From contig NZ_VIVK01000001.1 of NCBI RefSeq assembly GCF_007828865.1, positions 2,480,001-2,544,000 of the forward strand: DNA of 64,000 nucleotides, given 5' to 3'. The stretch comes from Kribbella amoyensis (lineage in GTDB: Bacteria > Actinomycetota > Actinomycetes > Propionibacteriales > Kribbellaceae). Each line of letters begins with the position of its first letter. The first letter of the stretch is position 1. A program made the position numbers and the translations under genes. This document shows, piece by piece, positions 25,689 through 34,041 of the stretch. The notes under the pieces were generated by a model that did no database searches, was not told the origin of the DNA, and worked only from the letters and a program-made list of their open reading frames with translations.

Positions 25689-27520
25689 GCGACCCTCGGG
25701 TCGTCGGGGGAGACCAGCTCGAGCCGGGTTCCGGCCGGGATCCGGATCCGGTCGGCCGCTGCGGTGACGTCCGCCGGGCTCTCGACCGTGGTCAGCCAGC
25801 GGTACGCGTGGTCGCGGACCACGGGGTGGACCGAGAACCGTCCGGGGGCGGGCTCCGTGACCAGGTGCAGGTTCAGCAGCGCGTCGACCATGGGCTCCAC
25901 TTCCGTCGGCTCGGCGCCGGCCAGCCGCGCGGCCCGCCGGACGTCGAACGCAGGGGTCAGGGCCAGCAGGCGGTACAGCCTGCGGACCGGATCGGGCAGG
26001 GCCAGGTACGTCTGGTCGAAGGACGTGTGGACGTCGGCGAGCTCGCGCAGCCGCGTGGTCCGGTCGTCGAGGCCGGCCGTGATCCGGGCCGCGGTCCAGG
26101 GCGGCAGACCGTGGATCCGTTCGGTCAGCAGGCGCAGCACGCCGGGGTGACCGGCCGACCAGTGCAGGATCTGCTCCGAGTCGGTCAGCCGTTGGGCGGT
26201 GACCTGGTCGAACGCGTCCAGGGTCACGGCGAGGTCCCGGTCGAGGCCGGACAGGCGGCCGCGGCTGGTGACGAGGACGACGGAGCCGGGCGTGTTCGGC
26301 AGCAGCGCCCGGACCTGGCCGGCGTCGGCGACGTCGTCGAGGACGAGGACGACCCGCAGTCCGAGCGAGCGCCAGCAGGCGGCGCGAGCGGCGGTTGTCG
26401 ATGGCAACTTCAGGTCAGGGCGGACCGCGGACAGCAGTTCGCCGAGAGCATCGGTCGCCGTGAGGGAGTCGGACCGATGGGTACGGAGATCCAGGTGGAC
26501 GAGGGCGTCGACGCCCCCGATCCGCGCGGCCGCCTCCAGCACCAGCGCCGTCTTCCCGATCCCCGGCATCCCGTCGACCGTCACCACCCGGACCCGATCC
26601 GCGGCACCCGGCTCGGTCAGCAGCCGCAACTCGGCCTCCCGGCCGACGAACCCCGCCAACCGCGGTGGCAGATCGGACCAGACAGGCAGGGTCGATTCGG
26701 CCGGCACGGGGGCGGCCGGGTTCGCCGGGGTGGTTTCGTCGGCGAGGAGTTGCTGGTGGAGGGCGGTCAGTTCCGCGCTGGGCTCGATGCCGAGCTCGCG
26801 GATCAGGACCGAGCGCGCCCGCTGGTACGCCGCGAGCGCCTCGTGCCGGCGGCCAGTACTGCGCAGCGCTCGCATCAGCCGGGTCCAGGCGAGTTCGCGC
26901 AGCGGGTCCTCTTCGGTGATCGCCTTCAGCCCCGAGATCGCCTCCGCGGACCGGCCGAGGACGAGCTGCGCCTCGGCGAGGTCCTCGCGCAACGAGCGGT
27001 GCAGCTCGGTCAGCCGCTCGACGGCCGAGCTGGCGTCACCGGTCAGCCCTTCGTACGGGCAGCCGCGCCACAACCGCAGCGCCCGGTCGATCAGCTCGGC
27101 CGCGCGCGTGGCTGCGGGAGTCGGTTCACCCTGCCCGGACCGGATCCGGCGCAGCAGCTTGTCGGCGCGATCGGCCAGCGCGGCCGCGTCGTCGGCGTCC
27201 AGCTCGCCGGCGCCGACCAGCACCCGGTACGCCCCGGGCCGGCTCTCGATCCGCTCCTCGGGGAGGGCACGGCGCAACTGCCAGACGTAGGTCTTCAGGT
27301 TCCGCTGGGCGGACGCGGGTGTGTCGCAGCCGGCCCAGACCGCCTCGATCAGCTGGTCGGTGCTGACCCAGGCGTTCCGGTGCAGCAGCAGCAGGGCCAG
27401 CATCGTGGCCGGCTTGCCGCCGCAGACGTCGACCGGCCGGCCGTCAGGGCCGTCGACCTCGAGCGGACCGAGGACCCGGAACGCCAGCCGGGCCGGTGTG
27501 TGCGCCGAGTGACCGTTCAT
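25685..27520 (-). CDS. AfsR/SARP-family transcriptional activator with NB-ARC ATPase
   Basis: Regulator of 611 residues. An OmpR-like winged-helix DNA-binding domain (FRVLGPLEVDG to AYRVLVG) leads. A bacterial transcriptional activation domain (BTAD) follows with LWRGCPYEGL, REDLAEAQLVLG and ERARSVLIRELGIEP-like sequence. An NB-ARC/AAA-type NTPase then carries Walker A DGMPGIGKTALVLE and ends with RFSVHPVVRDHAYRWL. This is the AfsR-like layout without TPR repeats. ATG at 27520 is chosen; an in-frame ATG 10 codons upstream lies inside the promoter repeats. The gene overlaps eccE by four bases, so it probably activates this operon. A two-component gene pair is divergent across 53 bases. Confidence 0.9.
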   Translation of the reverse strand: MNGHSAHTPARLAFRVLGPLEVDGPDGRPVDVCGGKPATMLALLLLHRNAWVSTDQLIEAVWAGCDTPASAQRNLKTYVWQLRRALPEERIESRPGAYRVLVGAGELDADDAAALADRADKLLRRIRSGQGEPTPAATRAAELIDRALRLWRGCPYEGLTGDASSAVERLTELHRSLREDLAEAQLVLGRSAEAISGLKAITEEDPLRELAWTRLMRALRSTGRRHEALAAYQRARSVLIRELGIEPSAELTALHQQLLADETTPANPAAPVPAESTLPVWSDLPPRLAGFVGREAELRLLTEPGAADRVRVVTVDGMPGIGKTALVLEAAARIGGVDALVHLDLRTHRSDSLTATDALGELLSAVRPDLKLPSTTAARAACWRSLGLRVVLVLDDVADAGQVRALLPNTPGSVVLVTSRGRLSGLDRDLAVTLDAFDQVTAQRLTDSEQILHWSAGHPGVLRLLTERIHGLPPWTAARITAGLDDRTTRLRELADVHTSFDQTYLALPDPVRRLYRLLALTPAFDVRRAARLAGAEPTEVEPMVDALLNLHLVTEPAPGRFSVHPVVRDHAYRWLTTVESPADVTAAADRIRIPAGTRLELVSPDDPRVA

Positions 27521-27560
27521 GACACATACGATCCAAGTCGACGATGACATTTCGATGACA
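27519..27560. promoter_or_regulatory. ATGACA direct repeats in the SARP/two-component divergent promoter
   Basis: CGATGACA occurs at 27542-27549 and 27553-27560, exactly 11 bp apart. A third ATGACA is at 27519-27524. Eleven-base periodic direct repeats are the known binding pattern of SARP and OmpR-type regulators, and both types are encoded on the flanks. Confidence 0.5.
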
Positions 27561-27573
27561 CACGAGGACCCGC

Positions 27574-28242
27574 GTGCGCGTACTGGTGGTAGAGGACGAC
27601 GAGGATCTGCGGATCGGGATCTCCGCCGGGCTGCGGTCGGCGGCCCTGGCGGTGGACGGCGTCGGTGATATCGCGGCGGCCGACGAGGCGCTGTTCGTCA
27701 ACGCCTACGACTGCGTGGTCTTCGACCGGATGCTGCCCGACGGCGACTCGATCCTGTACGTCCGGCACCGCCGGCAGGAGGGCTGGGCGGTTCCTGTCCT
27801 GTTCCTGACCGCGCGGGACACGCTGGCCGATCGGGTGCAAGGCTTCGAGCACGGGGGTGACGACTACCTGGTCAAGCCGTTCGCCGTCGCCGAGCTGACC
27901 GCGCGGGTGCTCAGCCTCTGCCGGCGCGCCGGGGTCGGCCGGCCACCGGTGCTGCGCTACGACGACGTCGAGGTGGACACCGGACGGCGGGAGGTCCGGC
28001 GGGCCGGGGTGCTGCTGACCTTGACCGCGAAGGAGTTCTCCGTGCTGGAGTACCTGATGGTCCGGCCCGAGCAGGCGGTGACCCGGTCGGAGCTGATCGA
28101 GCACTGCTGGGACGCCGCCGCCGACCCGATGTCGAACGTCGTCGACGTGACCATCCGGCGGTTGCGGACCAAGCTGCGGCAGCCGGAGCTGATCCGGGCG
28201 ATCCGCGGCCAGGGGTACCGGCTGACCAAGGCGGCCGGATGA
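27574..28242 (+). CDS. OmpR-family response regulator
   Basis: Two-component regulator of 222 residues. The receiver has acidic residues Glu7-Asp8-Asp9, phospho-acceptor Asp51 in CVVFDRMLPDGD, Thr of FLTARD and Lys of DYLVKPF. A winged-helix effector domain (VEVDTGRREVRRAG to IRGQGYRL) follows. The GTG is preceded by GAGGA. The stop overlaps the histidine kinase start by four bases (ATGA). Position suggests control of the adjacent ESX-linked operons; the signal is unknown. Confidence 0.93.
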   Translation: MRVLVVEDDEDLRIGISAGLRSAALAVDGVGDIAAADEALFVNAYDCVVFDRMLPDGDSILYVRHRRQEGWAVPVLFLTARDTLADRVQGFEHGGDDYLVKPFAVAELTARVLSLCRRAGVGRPPVLRYDDVEVDTGRREVRRAGVLLTLTAKEFSVLEYLMVRPEQAVTRSELIEHCWDAAADPMSNVVDVTIRRLRTKLRQPELIRAIRGQGYRLTKAAG

Positions 28243-29492
28243 GGAGCCCCGCGGTCGAGCGGTTACGCCGGTTGCGCTGGCGGCTGACCGCGATCTTCAC
28301 GGTCATGAACACACTCGCGTTGGTGGTGCTCGCGCCGCTGGTGATCGTCCTGGACGCCGACCGCACGTCCGGCCGGACCGACAACGCGCTCGAGGTGGTC
28401 ACCCAGTCGGTGGCCCGGCTGATCACCGACGACGGCACTCTCGGCCTGGACCAGATCCCGCGCGACCCGCTGGCCAACGACTGCCCAGCCTTCGTCGTCC
28501 TGCCCGGTGGTGCGCCGTCGTTCCCGGTCCAGCAGAGCCGCAAGCCGTGTACGCCGATCGACCGCAGTCTGCAGGACGAGCTGGCCGGCCAGGCGGTTGC
28601 CGGCGGCACCAAGGTCCGCGCGGACCGGGAGGCCCCGGACGGTACGCCGGTGCGGTTGCTCGCGTTGCCGTTCAAGGATTCCAGCCAGCGGTACGCCGGG
28701 GCCGTGGTCGCCTGGGCGGAGACCTCGTCGGAGAGCGACCGGCACCGGGATCTCGTCGTCACCGTGGTGATCAGCTGCGCGGTTCTGATCGGCGCCGCCG
28801 CGCTCGGGGGGTACTGGTTGTCCGGGCGCGCGATCCGGCCCGCGGCCGCTGCCCTGGAGCAGCAGGAGGTGCTGCTCGCCGAGACCGCGCACGACCTCCG
28901 GACCCCGGTCGCCGCCCTGCGCGCGCTGGCCGAGACCGCTGCCAACGATCCGGCCCAACGGACCGAGTTGTTGCCGCGGACCGTCCGGCTGGCCGGGCGG
29001 ATGGGCGACATCATCGACGGCCTGCTGGTCCGGGCCCGGCTCGCGGCCGGCGTCGAACACCTGTCCACGCAGCTGATCTGGCTCGACCAGCTGGTCGCCG
29101 GGGTCGTCGAGGACACCCCGGCCGGCGCTGCGCGGGTCACGGTGATCACCGCGCCGACGAAGGTCCGGGCCGACCCGACGCTGATTTCCCGGGCCGTCGG
29201 CAACTTGTTGAGCAACGCGTTGCGGCACGGCGTCGGGCCGTCCGGGCACGCGGTCGTCACCGTCACGGTCGCCGACGGCCGGGTCACCGTGGCCGATCAG
29301 GGCCCTGGGGTGGATCCGACCGTCCGCGACGACCTGTTCGAGCGGTTCACCAGTGCGGCCGGGTCGTCCGGGCTCGGGCTGTCGATCGTGCGCTGGGTCG
29401 CGCTCGCGCACGGCGGCGATCTCAAGGTGTACAACGGCGACGAGGGCGGGGCGATCTTCGAGTTCAGCCTGCCGGTGGCGACCGAGCAGTAA
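28239..29492 (+). CDS. sensor histidine kinase
   Basis: Membrane kinase of 417 residues. Two membrane helices at about 17-38 and 172-194 bound an extracellular sensor of about 130 residues with two Cys (in DCPAF and RKPCTP). The phospho-acceptor His218 is in ETAHDLRTPVAAL. ATP-binding motifs follow: N-box NLLSNALRHG, G1 VADQGPGVD and G2 SGLGLSIV. It forms a coupled pair with the response regulator upstream. The extracellular cysteines may form a disulfide. Confidence 0.92.
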   Translation: MRSPAVERLRRLRWRLTAIFTVMNTLALVVLAPLVIVLDADRTSGRTDNALEVVTQSVARLITDDGTLGLDQIPRDPLANDCPAFVVLPGGAPSFPVQQSRKPCTPIDRSLQDELAGQAVAGGTKVRADREAPDGTPVRLLALPFKDSSQRYAGAVVAWAETSSESDRHRDLVVTVVISCAVLIGAAALGGYWLSGRAIRPAAAALEQQEVLLAETAHDLRTPVAALRALAETAANDPAQRTELLPRTVRLAGRMGDIIDGLLVRARLAAGVEHLSTQLIWLDQLVAGVVEDTPAGAARVTVITAPTKVRADPTLISRAVGNLLSNALRHGVGPSGHAVVTVTVADGRVTVADQGPGVDPTVRDDLFERFTSAAGSSGLGLSIVRWVALAHGGDLKVYNGDEGGAIFEFSLPVATEQ

Positions 29493-29535
29493 CGTTCGCG
29501 CTCGCGGGCAACGGATTTCCGGTCGCGACGCGCGC

Positions 29536-29579
29536 TGGACCGGATCTGGATGGCCGCTGGACCAGGACTGACCTAGCCT
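29536..29579 (+). promoter_or_regulatory. promoter with three 11-bp-period TGGACC-like repeats before the FN3-moxR operon
   Basis: TGGACC (29536), TGGATG (29547) and TGGACC (29558) are spaced exactly 11 bp apart. A -10-like TAGCCT (29574-29579) begins ten bases after the third repeat and ends seven bases before the GTG at 29587. In characterised SARP promoters the last repeat sits about 8 bp from the -10, so this layout matches. The same core on the other strand (GGTCCA) recurs at 39015-39042. Confidence 0.55.
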
Positions 29580-29586
29580 TCCTGCT

Positions 29587-31926
29587 GTGCACCCGTTCAC
29601 CGAGCTGCGCCGACGCTTCACGCAGCGTGACCGTGCCGCCGAGGACGGCCGCGGCCGCGTTGCCGAGACCCGCCGCGCCCGGGCCGCGCTGGCAGCGGTG
29701 GTGGCGGGGTGCGTCGCGGTCACCGGGATCGCGGTGGCCGGTGCCGGGAACGCGGCGCCGGGGGTGACGTTCAGCAACCCCGGCCGCTACATCTACAACA
29801 GCACCCTCGGCCGGATCCTGCACGTGAACGGCGAGACCAAGAACGTCGACACCCAGATCCCGTTGCCAGGTGCGGGTCCGGGCACCCAGGTCGTCGAGAA
29901 CGACCAGAACGGCTATGTCCTGGCCCGCGGCCGCACGTACGAGTTCGGCAAGTCCAGCCTCGAGGTCGGCGATCCCGTCCCCGCACCGCTCGACGAGCTG
30001 CCGGTCGGCCTGGAGGCCGGGGCGGCGGCGTTCGCGGTGTACCGGGAGAACGGCCGGATCGTGCGCTTCTCCGGCCGGCCCGCGGTCGCCGACGTCGGCG
30101 TCGAGCTGGGGCAGCCGGTGGTCACCGGCGCGGGCACGCTGTGGGTGCACCGGCCCGACAACGGGCAGCTGTGCCAGCTGACGCTGGAGGCCGAGCGGCT
30201 CGCCTGCCCGGCGAAGGTACCGGTCGGGCACAGCGGATCGTTGGTGGTCGTCGGCAACGACCGGGTCGTCTTCGTGGACACCACCGGCCGGGAGATGTAC
30301 GCGGTCGACGACGACGGCCTCGGCCGGCAGATCCCGTTGCCGGTGGCCGATCTCGGCGCCGACGCGATGATCGCCGCCAACGACGTCGGTGGCCGGCTCG
30401 CGATCGTCGACCGCGGGTCCAACGTGCTGCACCTGGTCGGCACCACCGAGCTCACCGACGGCAAACCGGACACCGAGCCGATCCGCAAACCGCTGCGCAA
30501 GGGCAAGTACGAGCGGATCGCCTCGTCCGGGACCAGTCTCGCGCTGATCGACGACACCAGCAGCACCCTGCTCACCCTGGACCGCAACGGCGAGGAGCGG
30601 GCCGCCAAGACGATCCCGGCGCCGTCGGCGAAGGCGAAGGTCGGACCGGACGACAAGGCCGGCCTGTACCGGGGCGGCGACTCCCGGCTGTACGTCGCGA
30701 ACCGTTCCGGCGAGAAGGTGATGCTGGTCGACGACAGTGGCGACGTGGCCGCGGTCGACACCAGCGACACCGGCCGGCCGGTGTCGCCGAAGCCGGACAG
30801 GCCGAAGGTCGCCCCGACGACCCGGCCGACCCAGCCGCCGCAGCCGCCGCAGACCCAGGAACCGCCGGTCCCGCCGAAGACCAAGAAGCCCGAACCACCC
30901 CGGCGTCCGCAGGACCGGCCGACCCAGGCCGACCCGCCGGACAAGCCGGGGAACGACACCACCGAGCGGCCGCCGACCCGCAAGCCGGCCAAGCCGACCA
31001 CGAGGCCCACGCCGGACAAACCGAGTCCGCCGGCCAAGCCGGTGGTCCGAGCCGGACGTCCAGGCGCGCCGCGTTCCGTCTCGGGCAAGGCTGGGACCAA
31101 CTCCGCGTTCGTGAGCTGGGACGCCGCTGCCGCGAACGGCGCCTCCGTGACGAAGTACCAGGTGACCTGGAGCGGCGGCAGCAGGACGCTGAGCGCGTCG
31201 GCCCGCAGTGTCACGCTCACCGGCCTCACCGGTGGGACGGGCTACGTGTTCACCGTGAAGGCGACGAACCGGGTCGGCGTCGGCCCGGGCGCGAGTACGG
31301 CGCGGATCGTGCCGACCGGCGGGGCCGCGGACGCACCCGTGCTGCGGGTCAGCCCCGGCGACAAGAGGATCACGGTGACCTGGAGCCGGCCGGACACGCA
31401 CGGCGGCACCCTGGTGCGGTACCAGGCCCGCATCGGCGGACCCGCGGTACTCAAGAGCTGGAGCGGGACGACGACCAGTCACACGTTCACCGGGCTGAGC
31501 AACGGCGACACGTACCTGGTCGAGGTGTGGGCCGTCACCCGCGATGCCTCGGGCAAGGAAGTCCAGGGCAAGACGGCCAGCCGCGCCGTCGATGCCGGCG
31601 GCAGCTCGTCCGAGCCGCAGCTGACCGCTTCGCGCGGCGCGGCGACGAGCCACGGATCCGGGGACGAGGCCTGCGAACCACCGGGGTGTGCGTTCATCAA
31701 GGTCGTGGGGACTGGGCTGCAGCCGAACACGCGGTACAACTTCCAGCCGTACACCACGCAGTGGCAACCGTCCAACCCGGGAGCGACGTTGAGAACTGAT
31801 GCCGACGGCAACATCACCATCGACGACCGGTTCGCCACCGACGCGCCCGGCCAGCAGGTCTGGGTGGTCGCCACCGATCCCGACGGCAACAAGATCACCT
31901 CGAACAGGTTCCGGTGGCCGTCGTGA
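29587..31926 (+). CDS. membrane-anchored beta-propeller/FN3 protein of the ESX locus
   Basis: A 779-residue protein. A cytosolic Arg-rich head of about 30 residues precedes one membrane helix (ALAAVVAGCVAVTGIAVAGA). Outside lies a repeat-rich region (about 60-390) with beta-propeller-like blades such as YIYNSTLGRILHVNGETKN, VVVGNDRVVFVDTT and RLYVANRSGEKVMLVDD. A Pro/Lys/Thr-rich stalk (about 398-500) is followed by two fibronectin type III domains and a Cys-containing C-terminal beta domain. It begins an operon with MoxR, DUF58 and transglutaminase-like genes. The GTG start follows a -10-like box by seven bases without a ribosome site, so a leaderless message is likely. Role unknown; probably an extracytoplasmic scaffold for secretion or wall contact (inference). 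Confidence 0.8.
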   Translation: MHPFTELRRRFTQRDRAAEDGRGRVAETRRARAALAAVVAGCVAVTGIAVAGAGNAAPGVTFSNPGRYIYNSTLGRILHVNGETKNVDTQIPLPGAGPGTQVVENDQNGYVLARGRTYEFGKSSLEVGDPVPAPLDELPVGLEAGAAAFAVYRENGRIVRFSGRPAVADVGVELGQPVVTGAGTLWVHRPDNGQLCQLTLEAERLACPAKVPVGHSGSLVVVGNDRVVFVDTTGREMYAVDDDGLGRQIPLPVADLGADAMIAANDVGGRLAIVDRGSNVLHLVGTTELTDGKPDTEPIRKPLRKGKYERIASSGTSLALIDDTSSTLLTLDRNGEERAAKTIPAPSAKAKVGPDDKAGLYRGGDSRLYVANRSGEKVMLVDDSGDVAAVDTSDTGRPVSPKPDRPKVAPTTRPTQPPQPPQTQEPPVPPKTKKPEPPRRPQDRPTQADPPDKPGNDTTERPPTRKPAKPTTRPTPDKPSPPAKPVVRAGRPGAPRSVSGKAGTNSAFVSWDAAAANGASVTKYQVTWSGGSRTLSASARSVTLTGLTGGTGYVFTVKATNRVGVGPGASTARIVPTGGAADAPVLRVSPGDKRITVTWSRPDTHGGTLVRYQARIGGPAVLKSWSGTTTSHTFTGLSNGDTYLVEVWAVTRDASGKEVQGKTASRAVDAGGSSSEPQLTASRGAATSHGSGDEACEPPGCAFIKVVGTGLQPNTRYNFQPYTTQWQPSNPGATLRTDADGNITIDDRFATDAPGQQVWVVATDPDGNKITSNRFRWPS

Positions 31927-32885
31927 GCGCGACGATCCCGCCCGGTGAGGCGTACCGGCTGGTCGCGGACAACCTGCAGCGGGTGATTCACGGCAAGCCC
32001 GAGGTGGTCCGGCTGGTGCTGACCGCGTTGTTCGCCGAGGGTCACCTGCTGATCGAGGACGTGCCCGGCCTGGGCAAGACGACGCTGGCCCGCTGCCTGG
32101 CCCGCAGTATCGACGCGGGCTGGAACCGGATCCAGTTCACCCCCGACCTGCTGCCCGGCGACATCACCGGCGTGATGGTCTACCACCAGGGCTCGGAGTC
32201 GTTCGAGTTCCACCCCGGCGGCATCTTCGCCAACGTGGTGGTCGCGGACGAGATCAACCGCGGCACCCCGAAGACCCAGTCCGCGCTGCTCGAGGTGATG
32301 GCCGAGCGCCGGGTCACGGTCGACTCGGTGACCCGCGCGGTGCCGGACCCGTTCCTGGTGATCGGGACCCAGAACCCGATCGAGATGGAGGGCACGTACC
32401 GGTTGCCCGAGGCGCAGCTGGACCGCTTCCTGATGCGGATCGCGATCGGCTATCCCGACCACGACGCCGAGGTCCGGATCGTCCTCGGCGACACCGGCCG
32501 GATCGGGCCCGAGTCGCTCAGCCCGGTGATCGACGTGGCCGCCCTGCGGAACGCGATCGCCGCCGTCCGCTCGGTCCACGTGGACCCGGCCATCAGCTCG
32601 TACGCGGTCAAGCTGGTCGCGGCGACTCGGGAGCACTCCGCCGTCCGGTACGGCGCGAGTCCGCGTGGCAGCATCGCCCTGGTCCGCGCGGCCCGGGCGT
32701 ACGCCGCGACCGACGGGCGCGCGTTCACCACTCCGGACGACGTCAAGCAGGTCGCCCAGTCGGTCCTCACTCACCGCCTCGTCCTCACGCCCGACGCGGA
32801 GCTGAGCCAGCGGCCGCCGTCCTCGGTCGTGGACGAGGTGCTGGACGAGATCCCCGCGCCGACAGCGAGCGCCGGACTGGCCTGA
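31923..32885 (+). CDS. MoxR-family AAA+ ATPase
   Basis: Cytosolic AAA+ chaperone of 320 residues. Walker A is PGLGKTTLARCLAR, Walker B VVADEINRGTPKTQSALLEV, and the sensor 1 motif IGTQNPIEMEGTYRLPEAQ with LDRFLMRI; these are diagnostic of MoxR proteins. GTG at 31923 is chosen because it overlaps the upstream stop by four bases (GTGA); a GTG three codons earlier is possible. MoxR, DUF58 and transglutaminase-like genes form a widely conserved set in which the ATPase is thought to remodel or activate a membrane partner. The set is inserted here between ESX genes. Confidence 0.94.
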   Translation: MSATIPPGEAYRLVADNLQRVIHGKPEVVRLVLTALFAEGHLLIEDVPGLGKTTLARCLARSIDAGWNRIQFTPDLLPGDITGVMVYHQGSESFEFHPGGIFANVVVADEINRGTPKTQSALLEVMAERRVTVDSVTRAVPDPFLVIGTQNPIEMEGTYRLPEAQLDRFLMRIAIGYPDHDAEVRIVLGDTGRIGPESLSPVIDVAALRNAIAAVRSVHVDPAISSYAVKLVAATREHSAVRYGASPRGSIALVRAARAYAATDGRAFTTPDDVKQVAQSVLTHRLVLTPDAELSQRPPSSVVDEVLDEIPAPTASAGLA

Positions 32886-32904
32886 TGAGGAGGGCCGGGT
32901 CGGT

Positions 32905-34041
32905 ATGCGGCTGACCGGACGGGGATTCGCGGTCCTGGCCGGCGCGATCCTCGCGTACGTGGTCGGCGAGCTGGCCGGCTGGGCGTTGTTCCGCGCGATC
33001 GGCGGACTCGGGCTCGGCGCGATCGTGGCCGCGGTGCTGCTGACGGTTCGCCGGCCCCAGGTGAGCGTGCAGCGGGAGCTGTCCCCTGATCGGGTCGAGC
33101 GCGGCCGGTCCGCGTTGGCCACCTTGCGGGTCCGCAACGCGCAGGATCGGTGGCAATCCTCGTTCATGGCGTACGACGCCGCCGGGACGGAGCAGCGCGA
33201 GGTCCGGATCCGGCGGCTCGCGCCGACCGCCGAGGCGACGTACCGGTACGAGCTGCCGACCGTGCGGCGCGGCCGGATCGAGGTCGGCCCGCTGGTCCTG
33301 GAACGCAACGACCCACTCGGTCTGGCCCGCAACCGGGTCGCCACGGGCGAGACAGCGACCTTGTGGGTGCACCCGAAACGGCACCCGACCAGGACCCTGG
33401 TCGCGGGCCGGCCGCGGCACCACCACATCGGCCGGACCGCCGACGACTCGCTGCGCGGCTCGGCCGATCTGCGGGACGTGCGCCCGTACGTCGTCGGTGA
33501 CGAGGTCCGGCACCTGCATTGGAAGGCGTCCGCGCGGACCGGGCAACTGATGATCCGCGACTACGTGGACCCGGACCAGCCGCGACTCACCGTGCTGCTG
33601 GACACCAGGTCGGAACCGTTGCCGGACGAGCTGTTCGAGGAGGCGGTCGAGGTCGCCGCCTCCGTGCTCGTCACCGCCGCGACCTCCGGACACCGATGCC
33701 GGCTGCTCACCTCGGCCGGCCTGGATCTCGGCGTCGGCGGGAGCGGTGCGGCGCCTCGGCAGTTCCTGGACGAGCTGTGTCTCGTCGAGCAGCGGGACGA
33801 CCGGGCCGGACTGTTGCCCCCGGCCCTCACCACCGGACCGTCCAGCGGTGGCGCGATCGTCGTCGTCACGGGTGCCCGGGGGACGGCGAACGACCTGGCC
33901 CCGTTGCTCGTCCGGTACAACGCGGTGACCGTGCTCGGACTCGGCCCGGTGCACGGCATCGCGCCGATCCTCGGGGCCCGGGTCGTGCTCGCGGCCGACG
34001 CGCGGGAGGCGTTGCAGCAGTGGAGCGGGGTGATCTCGTGA
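32905..34041 (+). CDS. DUF58 domain protein
   Basis: A 378-residue protein with two N-terminal membrane helices (residues about 6-45) and an extracytoplasmic beta region. The DUF58 signature LRDVRPYVVGDEVRHLHW is followed by KASARTGQLMIRDYV and a von Willebrand-like end (LTVLLDTRSE). It lies between the MoxR ATPase and the transglutaminase-like gene, the standard arrangement, and probably partners with the ATPase. The stop overlaps the next start by four bases. Function unknown beyond this association. Confidence 0.9.
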   Translation: MRLTGRGFAVLAGAILAYVVGELAGWALFRAIGGLGLGAIVAAVLLTVRRPQVSVQRELSPDRVERGRSALATLRVRNAQDRWQSSFMAYDAAGTEQREVRIRRLAPTAEATYRYELPTVRRGRIEVGPLVLERNDPLGLARNRVATGETATLWVHPKRHPTRTLVAGRPRHHHIGRTADDSLRGSADLRDVRPYVVGDEVRHLHWKASARTGQLMIRDYVDPDQPRLTVLLDTRSEPLPDELFEEAVEVAASVLVTAATSGHRCRLLTSAGLDLGVGGSGAAPRQFLDELCLVEQRDDRAGLLPPALTTGPSSGGAIVVVTGARGTANDLAPLLVRYNAVTVLGLGPVHGIAPILGARVVLAADAREALQQWSGVIS

